A stretch of 64,000 bases of DNA from Xanthomonas sp. F10. Lineage in GTDB: Bacteria; Pseudomonadota; Gammaproteobacteria; Xanthomonadales; Xanthomonadaceae. Each line of letters opens with the position of its first letter. Position 1 is the stretch's first letter. The stretch spans positions 586,456 through 650,455 of the forward strand of contig NZ_JACHNP010000001.1 of the NCBI RefSeq assembly GCF_014206815.1, in the 5' to 3' direction. Made by a program: the position numbers and the translations under genes. This document shows positions 55,915-64,000 of the stretch, one piece after another. The notes beneath the pieces are model-generated. The model was not told where the DNA came from, searched no databases, and was given only the letters and a program-made list of their open reading frames with translations.

Positions 55915-56397
55915 ATGGATACCACCGCCTACGCGCGCCCGATCGACCGCTATTTCGCCAGTTATTCCGACGATCACCGCAATGCCGCCAATCAGCGCAT
56001 CCACGTGGTCGCGGTGCCGGCGATCCTGTGGTCGGTGGTGGCGCTGCTGTGGTGTATCCCGGTGGGCGGCACCTGGTTCCAGAGCGGGCTGTGGGCGGCG
56101 CTGGGCATGTTCGCGGCGTGGATGTACTACAACCGCCTGTCGCGCCCGCTGGGCTACGGCATGCTGGCGGCGTTCTTCTTCTGCGGCTGCCTGTGCCGGC
56201 TGCTGGAGGCGCACCTGGGGCTGCAGGGGCTGTTGTGGCTGGCGATCGGCGTGTTCGTGGTGGCTTGGATCGCGCAGTTCATCGGCCATGCGCTGGAAGG
56301 CCATCGGCCCAGCTTCCTCACCGATCTGACCTACCTGCTGATCGGCCCGGCCTGGGTGATGGCCAAGCTGTACCGGCGCATGCACTGGCGCTACTGA
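55915..56397 (+). CDS. Mpo1-like (DUF962) membrane protein
   Basis: A 160-residue protein with four hydrophobic segments. DDHRNAANQRIHVVAVPAIL at the first helix and WIAQFIGHALEGHRPS near the third contain the conserved histidines of DUF962. The yeast member Mpo1 is an iron-dependent dioxygenase of 2-hydroxy fatty acids, so a fatty-acid oxidation role is possible here. The ATG at 55915 has GGGAGGG three bases upstream. It is monocistronic, and the next gene converges on it. Confidence 0.85.
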   Translation: MDTTAYARPIDRYFASYSDDHRNAANQRIHVVAVPAILWSVVALLWCIPVGGTWFQSGLWAALGMFAAWMYYNRLSRPLGYGMLAAFFFCGCLCRLLEAHLGLQGLLWLAIGVFVVAWIAQFIGHALEGHRPSFLTDLTYLLIGPAWVMAKLYRRMHWRY

Positions 56398-56520
56398 GCG
56401 CGGCCGAGAACGCTGCCGGGCATCGCCAAATGAGCGGGGACGCCGGGCTTCTTCCCCTCGTCCACTCGATTGCAGCCCTCATCGGCATCGAGCTGGCGAC
56501 TGCCGCGGTGCGACATCGCA

Positions 56521-57456
56521 TCAACCCTGCGTCACCGTGTCCCCGGTCTCCAGACCCAGCATCGCCGCATCCGGCGCGAAGGCGCGCGGCGCGTAGCCGA
56601 AATCCTGCCGCGCCGGTTGCAGATCGAACGCCAGGTCCTCACGCATGCGCTGCAGCGCGGCGCGGTTCATGCCCTGCAGGCGGCCGCAGGCGTGGGCCAG
56701 CGCCAGCGCCAGTGCGAACAGCGCGTGCGGCAGCGACAGCAGCCGCGCCGGTGGCCTTAGGACGGCCAGGACCCGTCGCACCATCTCGCGATAGCTGAGC
56801 GTCTCGCCGCCACCGAGGGCATAGCTGCGCCCGTGCGTGGCCGGATGCGCCAGCACCGCCAGCGCCGCGTCGGCCAGGTCCTGCACGTGCACCGGCTGGC
56901 GCAGGCCGCTGGCGCTGCGTGGCAGCACGAACCAGCCGGTGCGCCGCGCCAGCGCCGCGATCGCGCTGAGGGTGCGGTCGCGGCCGGCGCCGTAGACCAG
57001 GGTCGGCCGCAGCACGGTCGCGGCCGCACCGCGCTCGGCCGCGACCGCGAACACGATGGCTTCGGCCTCGCGCAGGCGCCGGGCAACGTCGCGCTCGGCC
57101 GCATCCAGCGAGTCACGCTTGACCTCCAGGCTGGTGGAGCCGAAGGCGACCACGCGCGCAGCCGCGACCGGCGCGCGCCGGTACCAGTCGGCGAAGGCGT
57201 CCAGCGGCCCGCAACTGAACACCACCTCGGCCGCCACCGGCGGCGCCTGCAGCGCGCTGAGTTCGCCGGCATGCCAATGCAGGCCCGGCCGCGCCGCGCG
57301 CGCCTGGCGGGAATAGGCATGCACCTCCCAGCCGGCGGCCAGCAGGCGATGCAACAGGCGCTCGCCGATCTGGCCGCTGCCGCCGAACACCAGCGCAACG
57401 CGCGGCGACGCGAGGGACGAAGAGGAAGCGGATGCGGCGGCAGGCGAATCGGTCAT
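56521..57456 (-). CDS. NAD(P)-binding epimerase/dehydratase-like protein
   Basis: A 311-residue extended short-chain-dehydrogenase-like protein. The Rossmann loop is LVFGGSGQIGERLLHRLL (GGxGxxG) at about residues 22-40. ATVLRPTLVYGAGRD and VHVQDLADAALAVL are typical of the NAD-dependent epimerase/dehydratase family. The usual YxxxK is not evident; GSTSLEVKRDS occupies that region, so catalysis may differ or be lost. The start is the ATG at 57456 after a Ser/Ala-rich lead of 17 residues. Substrate is unknown. Confidence 0.8.
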   Translation of the reverse strand: MTDSPAAASASSSSLASPRVALVFGGSGQIGERLLHRLLAAGWEVHAYSRQARAARPGLHWHAGELSALQAPPVAAEVVFSCGPLDAFADWYRRAPVAAARVVAFGSTSLEVKRDSLDAAERDVARRLREAEAIVFAVAAERGAAATVLRPTLVYGAGRDRTLSAIAALARRTGWFVLPRSASGLRQPVHVQDLADAALAVLAHPATHGRSYALGGGETLSYREMVRRVLAVLRPPARLLSLPHALFALALALAHACGRLQGMNRAALQRMREDLAFDLQPARQDFGYAPRAFAPDAAMLGLETGDTVTQG

Positions 57457-57878
57457 CGACACAGGATAGTGCGTGCGCCGCCGTTTGCGGCCGCCACCGC
57501 GCCGGGTCGTTCCGCTGCACGGCGCGCCACGTCTGGCAGAGGCCGGCAAGGCGCGATGCAGAGAGGCGCGAGGCGCCGACGATCGCCACGCTCTTCGACG
57601 ATCTCGCCCGCGCCGCACGCGCCCTCGTCAGCAGCGAGCGCCGCGAGGACTTCTGCTGCACAACGCGGCCACACAGGGCGATGCTCGCGCGATACGGCAA
57701 GCGCACGCGTGCAGCGCCGACGTTCGACATCGCCCATGCCACGCGCGCTCGCAAGCGCGTCACTTGCCCGCAGCTACGCTGTCGGCATGACCGTGCCCGT
57801 CTTCCGTCCCCGCGCCGGCCACCGCCGTGATGCGCCTGTTACACTCGGGCTCCTGCTCGCGAATCTCGTATTCCCTGC
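57457..57878. promoter_or_regulatory. divergent gap upstream of the Mrp operon
   Basis: A 422-base gene-free region between divergent genes. TACACT at 57840-57845 could be the -10 box for the Mrp operon, 33 bases before its ATG, but no matching -35 is visible. Short ORFs here are GC-rich and show no family features. Confidence 0.35.
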
Positions 57879-60710
57879 ATGATCCCAGCCCTCGACCTCC
57901 TGCTGGCCTTGCCGTTCCTGATGGCCGTGGCCGTGGTTGCCCTGCGCCACCGCTCGCGCGCCACCCTGGCCTGGGCCGCGGCGCTGGCGCCGTTGGCGGG
58001 ACTGGCGGTGCTGGGCGCGCTGACGCCGACGGTGCTCGAAGGCGGCATCGTCCGCGCCGACCACGCCTGGCTGCCGCAGATCGGCCTGCAGTTCTCGCTG
58101 CGCCTGGACGGCCTCGCCTGGATGTTCGCCGGCCTGGTGCTGGCGATCGGCGCGCTGGTGGTGATGTACGCGCACTATTACCTGAGCGCGCGCGAGAACG
58201 CGGCGCGCTTCTATGCCTGCCTGCTGCTGTTCATGGGCGCGATGCTGGGCATGGTGATCGCCGGCAACCTGCTGCTGCTGATGGTGTTCTGGGAACTGAC
58301 CAGCATCAGTTCGTTCCTGCTGATCGGCTTCTGGTCGCACCGCCAGGACGCGCGCGACGGCGCACGCATGGCGCTGGTGATCACCGGCGGCGGCGGCCTG
58401 GCATTGCTGGGCGGCGTGCTGCTGCTCGGGCGCATCGTCGGTAGCTACCAGCTCGACGCGGTGCTCGCCGCCGGCGAGGTGATCCGCGCCAGTGCGCTGT
58501 ATCCGTGGGCGCTGGGGCTGATCCTGCTCGGCATCTTCACCAAGAGCGCGCAGTTCCCGTTCCACTTCTGGCTGCCGCACGCGATGGCCGCGCCCACCCC
58601 GGTGTCGGCGTACCTGCACTCGGCGACGATGGTGAAGGCCGGCGTGTTCCTGCTGGCGCGGCTGCATCCGGCGCTGGCCGGCAGCGACCTGTTCTTCTAC
58701 ACGGTCAGCGGCATCGGCGCGATCACCCTGCTCACCGGCGCCTGGTTCGCGATCTTCCAGCACGACCTCAAGGGCCTGCTGGCGTATTCGACGATCTCGC
58801 ACCTGGGCCTGATCACCATGCTGTTCGGGCTGTCCACGCCGATGGCGGTGGTGGCCGGCGTGTTCCACATCCTCAACCATGCGGTGTTCAAGGCCTCGCT
58901 GTTCATGGCCGCCGGCATCATCGACCACGAGACCCACACCCGCGACATGCGCCGGCTCGGCAACCTGCGCTGCTGGATGCCGATCACCAGCGCGCTGGCG
59001 ATCACTGCCTCGCTGTCGATGGCCGGCATCCCGCTGCTCAACGGCTTCCTGTCCAAGGAGATGTTCTTCGCCGAGGCGCTGGGCGCCGACGGCCCGGCGG
59101 CGATGCGCGTGTTCACGGCGACTTCGGCACTGCTGGCCGGCGTGTTCGGCGTGGCCTACAGCCTGCGCTTCGTCTACGAGACCTTCTTCGGCCGCGGTCC
59201 GCGCGACCTGGACGCGATGCCGCACGAGCCGCCGCGCTGGATGAAGATTCCGGTGGAGATCCTGGTGCTGGTGTGCGTGGCGGTCGGCATCGTGCCGGCG
59301 CTGACCGTGGCGCCGGTGCTGCGCGCCGCCGCCGGCGCGATCCTCGGCGATGCCCTGCCCGACTACAGCCTGGCGGTGTGGCACGGCTGGAACGCGCCGC
59401 TGGCGATGAGCATCGCCGGCGTGGTCGGCGGTGTCGTGCTGTATTTCGGCCTGCGCCGGCTGACCGCGCTGTATACCGAGGTCAGTCGTTCGCTGGGCAA
59501 GCGCGTGTTCCACTGGCACGTGCAGACCCTGTTCGGCCTGGCCGCGCGCTTCACCCGCGTACTCGCCAACGGCAGCCTGCAGCGCAGCCTGCGCTGGCTG
59601 GTGCTGGCCGCGGTGGTGGTGGCCGCCGCACCGCTGCTGCGCGCGGCGCCGCTGTGGCAGCAGTGGCCGGCGCCGCAGGGCATGCCGCTGCTGGGCTGGG
59701 GCCTGTGGCTGCTGATCCTCAGTTGCGCGCTGTCCACGCTGTTCCTGTACCGGCAGCGGCTGCTGGCGGTGCTGGTGCTGGGTGGCAGCGGGCTGGGCGT
59801 GAGCCTGGTGTTCGTGTTCCTGTCGGCGCCGGACCTGGCACTGACCCAGTTGCTGGTGGAGATGGTCACCCTGGTGCTGATGCTGCTGGGCATGAACTAC
59901 CTGCCCAAGGCCTCGCCACCGCAGCCGCGGCGTTGGCGGCGTTGGCGCGATGCGATCCTGGCGATCGCCGCCGGTGGCGGCATGGCGCTGCTGGCGTATG
60001 CGGTGATGACCCTGCCGGCGACGACCATGGCCGGCGAATTGCTGCAGCGCGCGCTGCCGGAGGCCTATGGCCGCAACGTGGTCAACGTGATCCTGGTGGA
60101 CTTCCGCGGCTTCGATACCTTCGGCGAGATCACCGTGTTCGGCATCGCCGCGCTCGTGGTGCACGCGCTGCTGCGGCGCGCGCGGATGGCGCCGGAGAAG
60201 GTCATGCCCGGGCCGCCGATCAAGCTGCCGGTGCCGGCCGACCTGGCGCAGCTGATGTTCCCGCTGACCATGACCGTGTCGATCTTCCTGTTCCTGCGCG
60301 GCCACAACGCGCCCGGCGGCGGCTTCATCGCCGGGCTGGTGCTGGCGGTGCCGCTGCTGATGCAATACGTGATCCAGGGCGCGGCCTCGGTGGAGTCGCG
60401 CTTCGGCTTCGACTACATCCGCTGCATCGGCCTGGGCCTGCTGCTGGCCACGCTCGGCGGCATGGCCTCGATGCTGTTCGGCGTGCCGTTCCTGACCAGC
60501 GGCCATCTGGACCTGGAGGTGCCGCTGGTCGGCAGCGTGCCGCTGGCCAGCGCGCTGATCTTCGATACCGGCGTGTACTTGGTGGTGTTCGGCGGCACCA
60601 TGCTGACCCTGTCGATGATGGGCACGATCAAGCCCTCGCGCACCCGCGATTCGCAGCGCGGGCAGATCGATCCGGCGCGGCGGTCAGCCATCACCGGGGA
60701 GATGCCCTGA
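57879..60710 (+). CDS. mrpA: monovalent cation/proton antiporter subunit A with fused B domain (MrpA/PhaAB)
   Basis: A 943-residue, about 20-helix inner-membrane subunit of the Mrp antiporter, which exchanges Na+ or K+ for H+. Residues 1-500 are the NuoL-like part: MVFWELTSISSFLLIGFW with its conserved Glu, FPFHFWLPHAMAAPTPVSAY, HDLKGLLAYSTISHLGLI and NHAVFKASLFMAAGIIDHET. The later third is MrpA-specific, and from about 770 an MrpB domain follows (MTVSIFLFLRGHNAPGGGFI). The A-B fusion is usual in proteobacteria. The TGA overlaps the mrpC ATG by one base. Confidence 0.95.
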   Translation: MIPALDLLLALPFLMAVAVVALRHRSRATLAWAAALAPLAGLAVLGALTPTVLEGGIVRADHAWLPQIGLQFSLRLDGLAWMFAGLVLAIGALVVMYAHYYLSARENAARFYACLLLFMGAMLGMVIAGNLLLLMVFWELTSISSFLLIGFWSHRQDARDGARMALVITGGGGLALLGGVLLLGRIVGSYQLDAVLAAGEVIRASALYPWALGLILLGIFTKSAQFPFHFWLPHAMAAPTPVSAYLHSATMVKAGVFLLARLHPALAGSDLFFYTVSGIGAITLLTGAWFAIFQHDLKGLLAYSTISHLGLITMLFGLSTPMAVVAGVFHILNHAVFKASLFMAAGIIDHETHTRDMRRLGNLRCWMPITSALAITASLSMAGIPLLNGFLSKEMFFAEALGADGPAAMRVFTATSALLAGVFGVAYSLRFVYETFFGRGPRDLDAMPHEPPRWMKIPVEILVLVCVAVGIVPALTVAPVLRAAAGAILGDALPDYSLAVWHGWNAPLAMSIAGVVGGVVLYFGLRRLTALYTEVSRSLGKRVFHWHVQTLFGLAARFTRVLANGSLQRSLRWLVLAAVVVAAAPLLRAAPLWQQWPAPQGMPLLGWGLWLLILSCALSTLFLYRQRLLAVLVLGGSGLGVSLVFVFLSAPDLALTQLLVEMVTLVLMLLGMNYLPKASPPQPRRWRRWRDAILAIAAGGGMALLAYAVMTLPATTMAGELLQRALPEAYGRNVVNVILVDFRGFDTFGEITVFGIAALVVHALLRRARMAPEKVMPGPPIKLPVPADLAQLMFPLTMTVSIFLFLRGHNAPGGGFIAGLVLAVPLLMQYVIQGAASVESRFGFDYIRCIGLGLLLATLGGMASMLFGVPFLTSGHLDLEVPLVGSVPLASALIFDTGVYLVVFGGTMLTLSMMGTIKPSRTRDSQRGQIDPARRSAITGEMP

Positions 60711-61075
60711 TGGAACTGGCACTGGCGAGCGCGATCGGGGTGCTGACCGCGGTGGGCGTGTACCTGCTGCTGCGCGCGCGCAGCTTCGACGTGATCCTGG
60801 GCATGACCGTGCTGTCCTACGCCACCAACCTGCTGATCTTCGCCGGCGGCCGACTGGTGCAGGGCAAGGCGCCGGTACTGCGCGACGGCATCGCCCCGAC
60901 CCTGGCCGAACACGCCGATCCGCTGCCGCAGGCGCTGGTGCTGACCGCGATCGTGATCGCCTTCGCGATGACCGCGGTCAGCATCGTGTTGGCGATGCGC
61001 AGCCGCGGCGACAACCACAGCGACCACGTCGATGCGCGCCCGGACCCCGATCCCGCCGACGGGGAGGCGCCATGA
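60710..61075 (+). CDS. mrpC: Mrp antiporter subunit C
   Basis: A 121-residue NuoK-like subunit with three helices. VGVYLLLRARSFDVILGMTV and ALVLTAIVIAFAMTAVSIVL are conserved, followed by an acidic, hydrophilic tail (HSDHVDARPDPDPADGEAP). The ATG shares its A with the mrpA stop codon (TGATG), and the stop overlaps the mrpD start (ATGA), so all are coupled. Confidence 0.95.
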   Translation: MELALASAIGVLTAVGVYLLLRARSFDVILGMTVLSYATNLLIFAGGRLVQGKAPVLRDGIAPTLAEHADPLPQALVLTAIVIAFAMTAVSIVLAMRSRGDNHSDHVDARPDPDPADGEAP

Positions 61076-62634
61076 CCCATCTGCTGATCCTGCCGATCCT
61101 GATCCCCTTGCTCGGCGCGGCGCTGTCGCTGTTCGTGGAGCACCGCCGCTACGGCCGCAAGGTGCGCCGCGTGGTCGCCTGGACCGCGATGGCGGCGCTG
61201 GCTGCGGCGGTGCTGGCGCTGTGCGTGCAGGTGCGCGACGGCCAGGTCCACGCCTACCTGCTGGGCGACTGGCCCTCGCGGCTGGGCATCGTGCTGATGG
61301 CCGACCGCCTGTCGGCGTGGATGCTGGCCACCACCACCCTGCTCGCCGGCGCCTGCCTGCTGCACGCCTGCGCCGGCTGGGACCGGCGCGCACCGCATTT
61401 CCATGCGCTGTTCCAGTTCCAGCTGGTCGGCCTCAACGGCGCGTTCCTGACCGGCGACGTGTTCAACCTGTTCGTGTTCTTCGAGGTGATGCTGATCGCT
61501 TCCTACGGCCTGCTGCTCAGCGGCGGGCGCGGCCTGCGCCTGCGCGTGGGCTTCCACTACGTGGTCTTCAACGTCACCTCCTCCACCGTGTTCCTGATCG
61601 CGCTGGGTCTGCTGTACGCGCTGCTCGGCTCGCTGAACATGGCCGAGCTGTCGCAGCGCGTGGCGCAGGCGCCGCCGCAGAACGTGGCGCTGATCAAGGC
61701 CGCGTTCGGCCTGTTGCTGCTGGTGTTCTGCGCCAAGGCCGCGCTGCTGCCGCTGTACCTGTGGCTGCCGGAGACCTATGCGCGCGCGCCGGCGCCAGTG
61801 GCGGCGCTGTTCGTGATCATGACCAAGGTCGGCCTGTATGCGGTGCTGCGGGTGAGCACGCTGATCCTGAGCAGCCAGGCGCAGGCGCTGGACGGCTACG
61901 GCCGCGACTGGCTGCTGTGGCTGGGCCTGGCGACGTTGCTGCTGGCCGCGCTAGGCGTGTTGGCGGCGGTACGCCTGCGGGTGCTGATCGGCTACCTGGT
62001 GATCGTGTCGGCGGCGACGCTGTTCGTGGCCTTCGCCCTGGACGCGCCGGGCACGCTCGGCGCCGGGCTGTACTACCTGGCGCACAGCAGCTTCGTCGCC
62101 GCGGCGCTGTTCATGATCGCCGACCTGATCCGGCGCCGCCGCGGCGGCGCCAGCGACCGCAAGGAGATCATCGCGCCGCTGCCGGGCAAGACCGTGCCCG
62201 GCGTGCTGTTCCTGATCGCGGCGATCTCGGTGGCCGGGCTGCCGCCGCTGTCAGGCTTCCTGGCCAAGGTGGCGATCCTCAGCGCGACCCCGGGCGGGCT
62301 GACCGCGCCGGTGTGGGCCGCGGTGCTGCTCAGCAGCCTGATGGTGATCATGGGCCTGACCCGCGGCGGCGTGCGCCTGTTCTGGCGCGTGCCCGGCGAT
62401 CAGGACACCGCCGAGGACGGCACCGTGGAAGTGCCGCGCCCGGCGCCGCGCAAGGCGCCGGCGCGGCCGCTGGAAACCGCCGCCACCGTGCTGCTGCTCG
62501 GCTACGGCGTGGCGATGACCGTGGCCGCCGGGCCGCTGCTGCGCTACAGCGAAGCCGCCGCCGCGCAACTGCTGCGCCCGGCCGACTACACCACCCAGCT
62601 GCGCGCCACCGCGCCGATCCTGCGGGAGCCCTGA
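61072..62634 (+). CDS. mrpD: Mrp antiporter subunit D
   Basis: A 520-residue NuoM/NuoN-like subunit that carries a proton path. FNLFVFFEVMLIASYGLLL holds the conserved helix-5 Glu, AALLPLYLWLPETYARAPAP the discontinuous helix, and SVAGLPPLSGFLAKVAIL the later helix. About 14 helices are expected. A charged insert near residues 440-470 (GDQDTAEDGTVEVPRPAPRK) is on the cytoplasmic side. It overlaps mrpC by four bases. Confidence 0.95.
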   Translation: MTHLLILPILIPLLGAALSLFVEHRRYGRKVRRVVAWTAMAALAAAVLALCVQVRDGQVHAYLLGDWPSRLGIVLMADRLSAWMLATTTLLAGACLLHACAGWDRRAPHFHALFQFQLVGLNGAFLTGDVFNLFVFFEVMLIASYGLLLSGGRGLRLRVGFHYVVFNVTSSTVFLIALGLLYALLGSLNMAELSQRVAQAPPQNVALIKAAFGLLLLVFCAKAALLPLYLWLPETYARAPAPVAALFVIMTKVGLYAVLRVSTLILSSQAQALDGYGRDWLLWLGLATLLLAALGVLAAVRLRVLIGYLVIVSAATLFVAFALDAPGTLGAGLYYLAHSSFVAAALFMIADLIRRRRGGASDRKEIIAPLPGKTVPGVLFLIAAISVAGLPPLSGFLAKVAILSATPGGLTAPVWAAVLLSSLMVIMGLTRGGVRLFWRVPGDQDTAEDGTVEVPRPAPRKAPARPLETAATVLLLGYGVAMTVAAGPLLRYSEAAAAQLLRPADYTTQLRATAPILREP

Positions 62635-62635
62635 C

Positions 62636-63139
62636 ATGTCCGCCCGTCCTTGGTCGCGCCGCCTGTTCCCGTCCTGGCCGCTGAGCCTGACCGTCATCGC
62701 GTTCTGGCTGCTGATGAGCGACAGCTTCAGTCTCGGCCAACTGCTGCTGGGCGCCGGGCTGGGCGTGGCGGTACCGTTGTTCGCCGCGCGCCTGGACCGC
62801 GAGTTCGCCCGCATCGGCTCGCTGCGCTCGGTGCCGAAAATGCTGTGCGTGGCGGCGTGGGACATCGTGCGCTCCAACGTGGTGGTGGCGCTGCAGGTGC
62901 TCGGCCCGGAGAAGCGCATCCACCCCGGCTTCATCTGGGTGCCGCTGGACATCGCCAACATCCACGGCATCGCCGCGCTGACCAGCATGATCACCCTGAC
63001 CCCGGGCACGGTGTCGGCGGCGCTGTCGGACGACCGCAAATACCTGCTGGTGCACGTGCTGCACCTGGACGATGCCGAGACCGTGATCCGGCAGATCAAG
63101 ACGCGCTACGAGGCACCATTGATGGAGATCTTCCCATGA
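62636..63139 (+). CDS. mrpE: Mrp antiporter subunit E
   Basis: A 167-residue subunit with two or three N-terminal helices and a cytoplasmic C-terminal domain. AAWDIVRSNVVVALQVLGPE and TSMITLTPGTVSAALSDDRK are the family blocks. It begins one base after the mrpD stop and overlaps mrpF by four bases (ATGA). Confidence 0.95.
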   Translation: MSARPWSRRLFPSWPLSLTVIAFWLLMSDSFSLGQLLLGAGLGVAVPLFAARLDREFARIGSLRSVPKMLCVAAWDIVRSNVVVALQVLGPEKRIHPGFIWVPLDIANIHGIAALTSMITLTPGTVSAALSDDRKYLLVHVLHLDDAETVIRQIKTRYEAPLMEIFP

Positions 63140-63420
63140 ACAGCCACATGTTCATCGAGACCACGATCGTGGTGTGCATGCACGTGGTGGCGCTGGCGAT
63201 GCTGCTGGCGCTGTGGCGGCTGCTGCGCGGGCCGACCGTGCCCGACCGCATCCTGGCGCTGGACACGTTGTCAGTGACCGCCATCGCCGAACTGATGCTG
63301 TTCGGCATGTACCTGGATTCGCCGGTGTACTTCGAGGCCGCGCTGATCATCGCCATGCTCGGCTTCGGCAGCACCGTGGTGCTGAGCAAGTACGTGCTGC
63401 GCCGGGACATCGTCGAATGA
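63136..63420 (+). CDS. mrpF: Mrp antiporter subunit F
   Basis: A 94-residue, three-helix subunit. LLRGPTVPDRILALDTLSVT with its Asp residues is the MrpF signature, and YFEAALIIAMLGFGSTVVLS follows. Starts and stops overlap both neighbours by four bases. Confidence 0.95.
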   Translation: MNSHMFIETTIVVCMHVVALAMLLALWRLLRGPTVPDRILALDTLSVTAIAELMLFGMYLDSPVYFEAALIIAMLGFGSTVVLSKYVLRRDIVE

Positions 63421-63788
63421 TCGGCGTGCTACAGGTGGGGCTGTCGCTGCTGCTGATCGTCGGCTGCTTCTTCATCCTGGTCGGCGCGCTGGGGCTGGTG
63501 AAGCTGTCGGACTTCTTCAAGCGCCTGCACGCGCCGACCAAGGCCAGCACGTTGGGCGTGGGCTGCGTGCTGCTGGCCTCGGTCGGCTACCACCTGTTCC
63601 TGGGCCAGGACCCGCAGCCGCGCGAGCTGCTGATCACCGCGTTCCTGTTCATCACCGCGCCGATCAGCGCGCACATGATGGCCAAGGCGGCACTGTCGCT
63701 GATGCTGGAACAGCGCCCGCAGGTGCCGGGCAGCGACCATGCCGAGCAGGAAGGCCTGCCGCCGCCGGAGCAGCCAGACGGGCCGTAG
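63417..63788 (+). CDS. mrpG: Mrp antiporter subunit G
   Basis: A 123-residue, three-helix subunit, last in the operon. LVGALGLVKLSDFFKRLHAP followed by TKASTLGVG is the family signature, and ITAFLFITAPISAHMMAKAA follows. The tail is acidic and Pro-rich. The operon order A/B-C-D-E-F-G is complete, so the window encodes a whole antiporter. Confidence 0.95.
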   Translation: MIGVLQVGLSLLLIVGCFFILVGALGLVKLSDFFKRLHAPTKASTLGVGCVLLASVGYHLFLGQDPQPRELLITAFLFITAPISAHMMAKAALSLMLEQRPQVPGSDHAEQEGLPPPEQPDGP

Positions 63789-63802
63789 CACATCGGGTAC
63801 CT

Positions 63803-63893
63803 CGTAGGAGCGGCTTCAGCCGCGACCGGGCGTTCCCGCGACAGCTCCGTCGCGGCTGATCCCACACAAGGGGACAAGAGCCGCTCCTGCGGC
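63803..63893. repeat. REP-like pair with an interrupted right arm
   Basis: The left arm CGTAGGAGCGGCTTCAGCCG is normal. The right arm GTCGCGGCTGA is split from AGCCGCTCCTGCGG by 19 bases (TCCCACACAAGGGGACAAG), which resemble the end of the second REP family (CCCACAAGGG). The rest of the window (63894-64000) shows no feature. Confidence 0.8.
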
Positions 63894-64000
63894 AGACGCC
63901 AGCCACTTTTTTCGAATCCCCGCTTTCAGCAGCCGCAGGCTGGTCACCACGCATCCCCACTCCCAGCTACTCACACTACCAACGCCAGCTCCAGCCCCAC

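Noticed and set aside
57457-57878. Small protein genes in the gap before the Mrp operon
   Set aside because: Several open frames exist, but all are Arg/Ala/Pro-rich with no ribosome site or recognisable family and overlap one another on both strands.
57774-60506. A 910-codon frame antisense to mrpA
   Set aside because: A His/Gln-rich artefact of high-GC coding sequence read backwards. mrpA on the other strand is certain.

Overview
The window is 64 kb of high-GC chromosome from a gammaproteobacterium of the Xanthomonadaceae, most likely Xanthomonas. The indicators are a gene that closely matches the Xanthomonas global regulator Clp, a speD/clp and trp gene arrangement as I remember it from that genus, a C-terminal XVIPCD-like secretion domain of the bacteria-killing type IV secretion system, and scattered REP elements built on GTAGGAGCGGCTTCAGCC. 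It is nearly all core chromosome. I see no phage, integrase, insertion sequence or CRISPR array. The one accessory-looking patch is about 51.2-55.4 kb.

Layout. 1-6.2 kb (minus): a lipid-modification operon that resembles E. coli ynbA-ynbC-ynbD, extended by two small-family membrane proteins and a second CDP-alcohol phosphatidyltransferase that runs off the window. 6.5-10.3 kb (plus): purH, a lipoprotein and purD. 10.6-18.8 kb: a uracil-DNA glycosylase-like protein, a YccS-type FUSC transporter, an MFS exporter, a candidate 2OG-Fe(II) oxygenase, a LysR regulator and an MFS-acyltransferase fusion. 18.9-20.9 kb: an alternating array of three CD225 and two DUF2752 small membrane proteins. 21.1-24.6 kb (minus): DUF6776, bactofilin, erpA, nudC and ampE. 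24.8-30.1 kb: DUF4126, a response regulator with degenerate GGDEF and EAL domains, and a hybrid histidine kinase. 30.1-32.3 kb: REP cluster, then bfr, bfd (with a Fur-like box) and rppH.

32.4-34 kb holds a two-tRNA operon (Met, Gln) closed by an unusually long palindrome, then rplM-rpsI. 34.2-38.4 kb holds coq7, a DUF3592 protein, a Gdx/SugE guanidinium exporter preceded by a probable guanidine-II riboswitch, speD, clp and a TauE-like permease. A GH5 glycosidase follows. 39.7-47.2 kb (minus) is the split tryptophan cluster: trpE, threonine aldolase, SIMPL protein, trpG, flavin reductase, trpD, trpC and a HAD phosphatase. A Trp-rich leader ORF overlaps the trpE start. 47.5-51.2 kb holds a YegS-like lipid kinase, a candidate GGA-rich small RNA, a GNAT acetyltransferase, rpe, a short J-domain protein and purC.

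51.4-55.4 kb carries three small lipoproteins followed by a multidomain peptidoglycan hydrolase (GH19, M23, peptidoglycan-binding, XVIPCD-like tail). I read this as a type IV secretion effector with candidate periplasmic immunity lipoproteins. 55.9-57.5 kb holds an Mpo1-like protein and an NAD-dependent epimerase-like protein. 57.9-63.8 kb is a complete six-gene Mrp cation/proton antiporter operon (A/B fused, C, D, E, F, G).

Functional calls rest on motif recognition from the translated sequence. No database search was run. The regulatory RNA calls are read from base pairing and are the most in need of computation.
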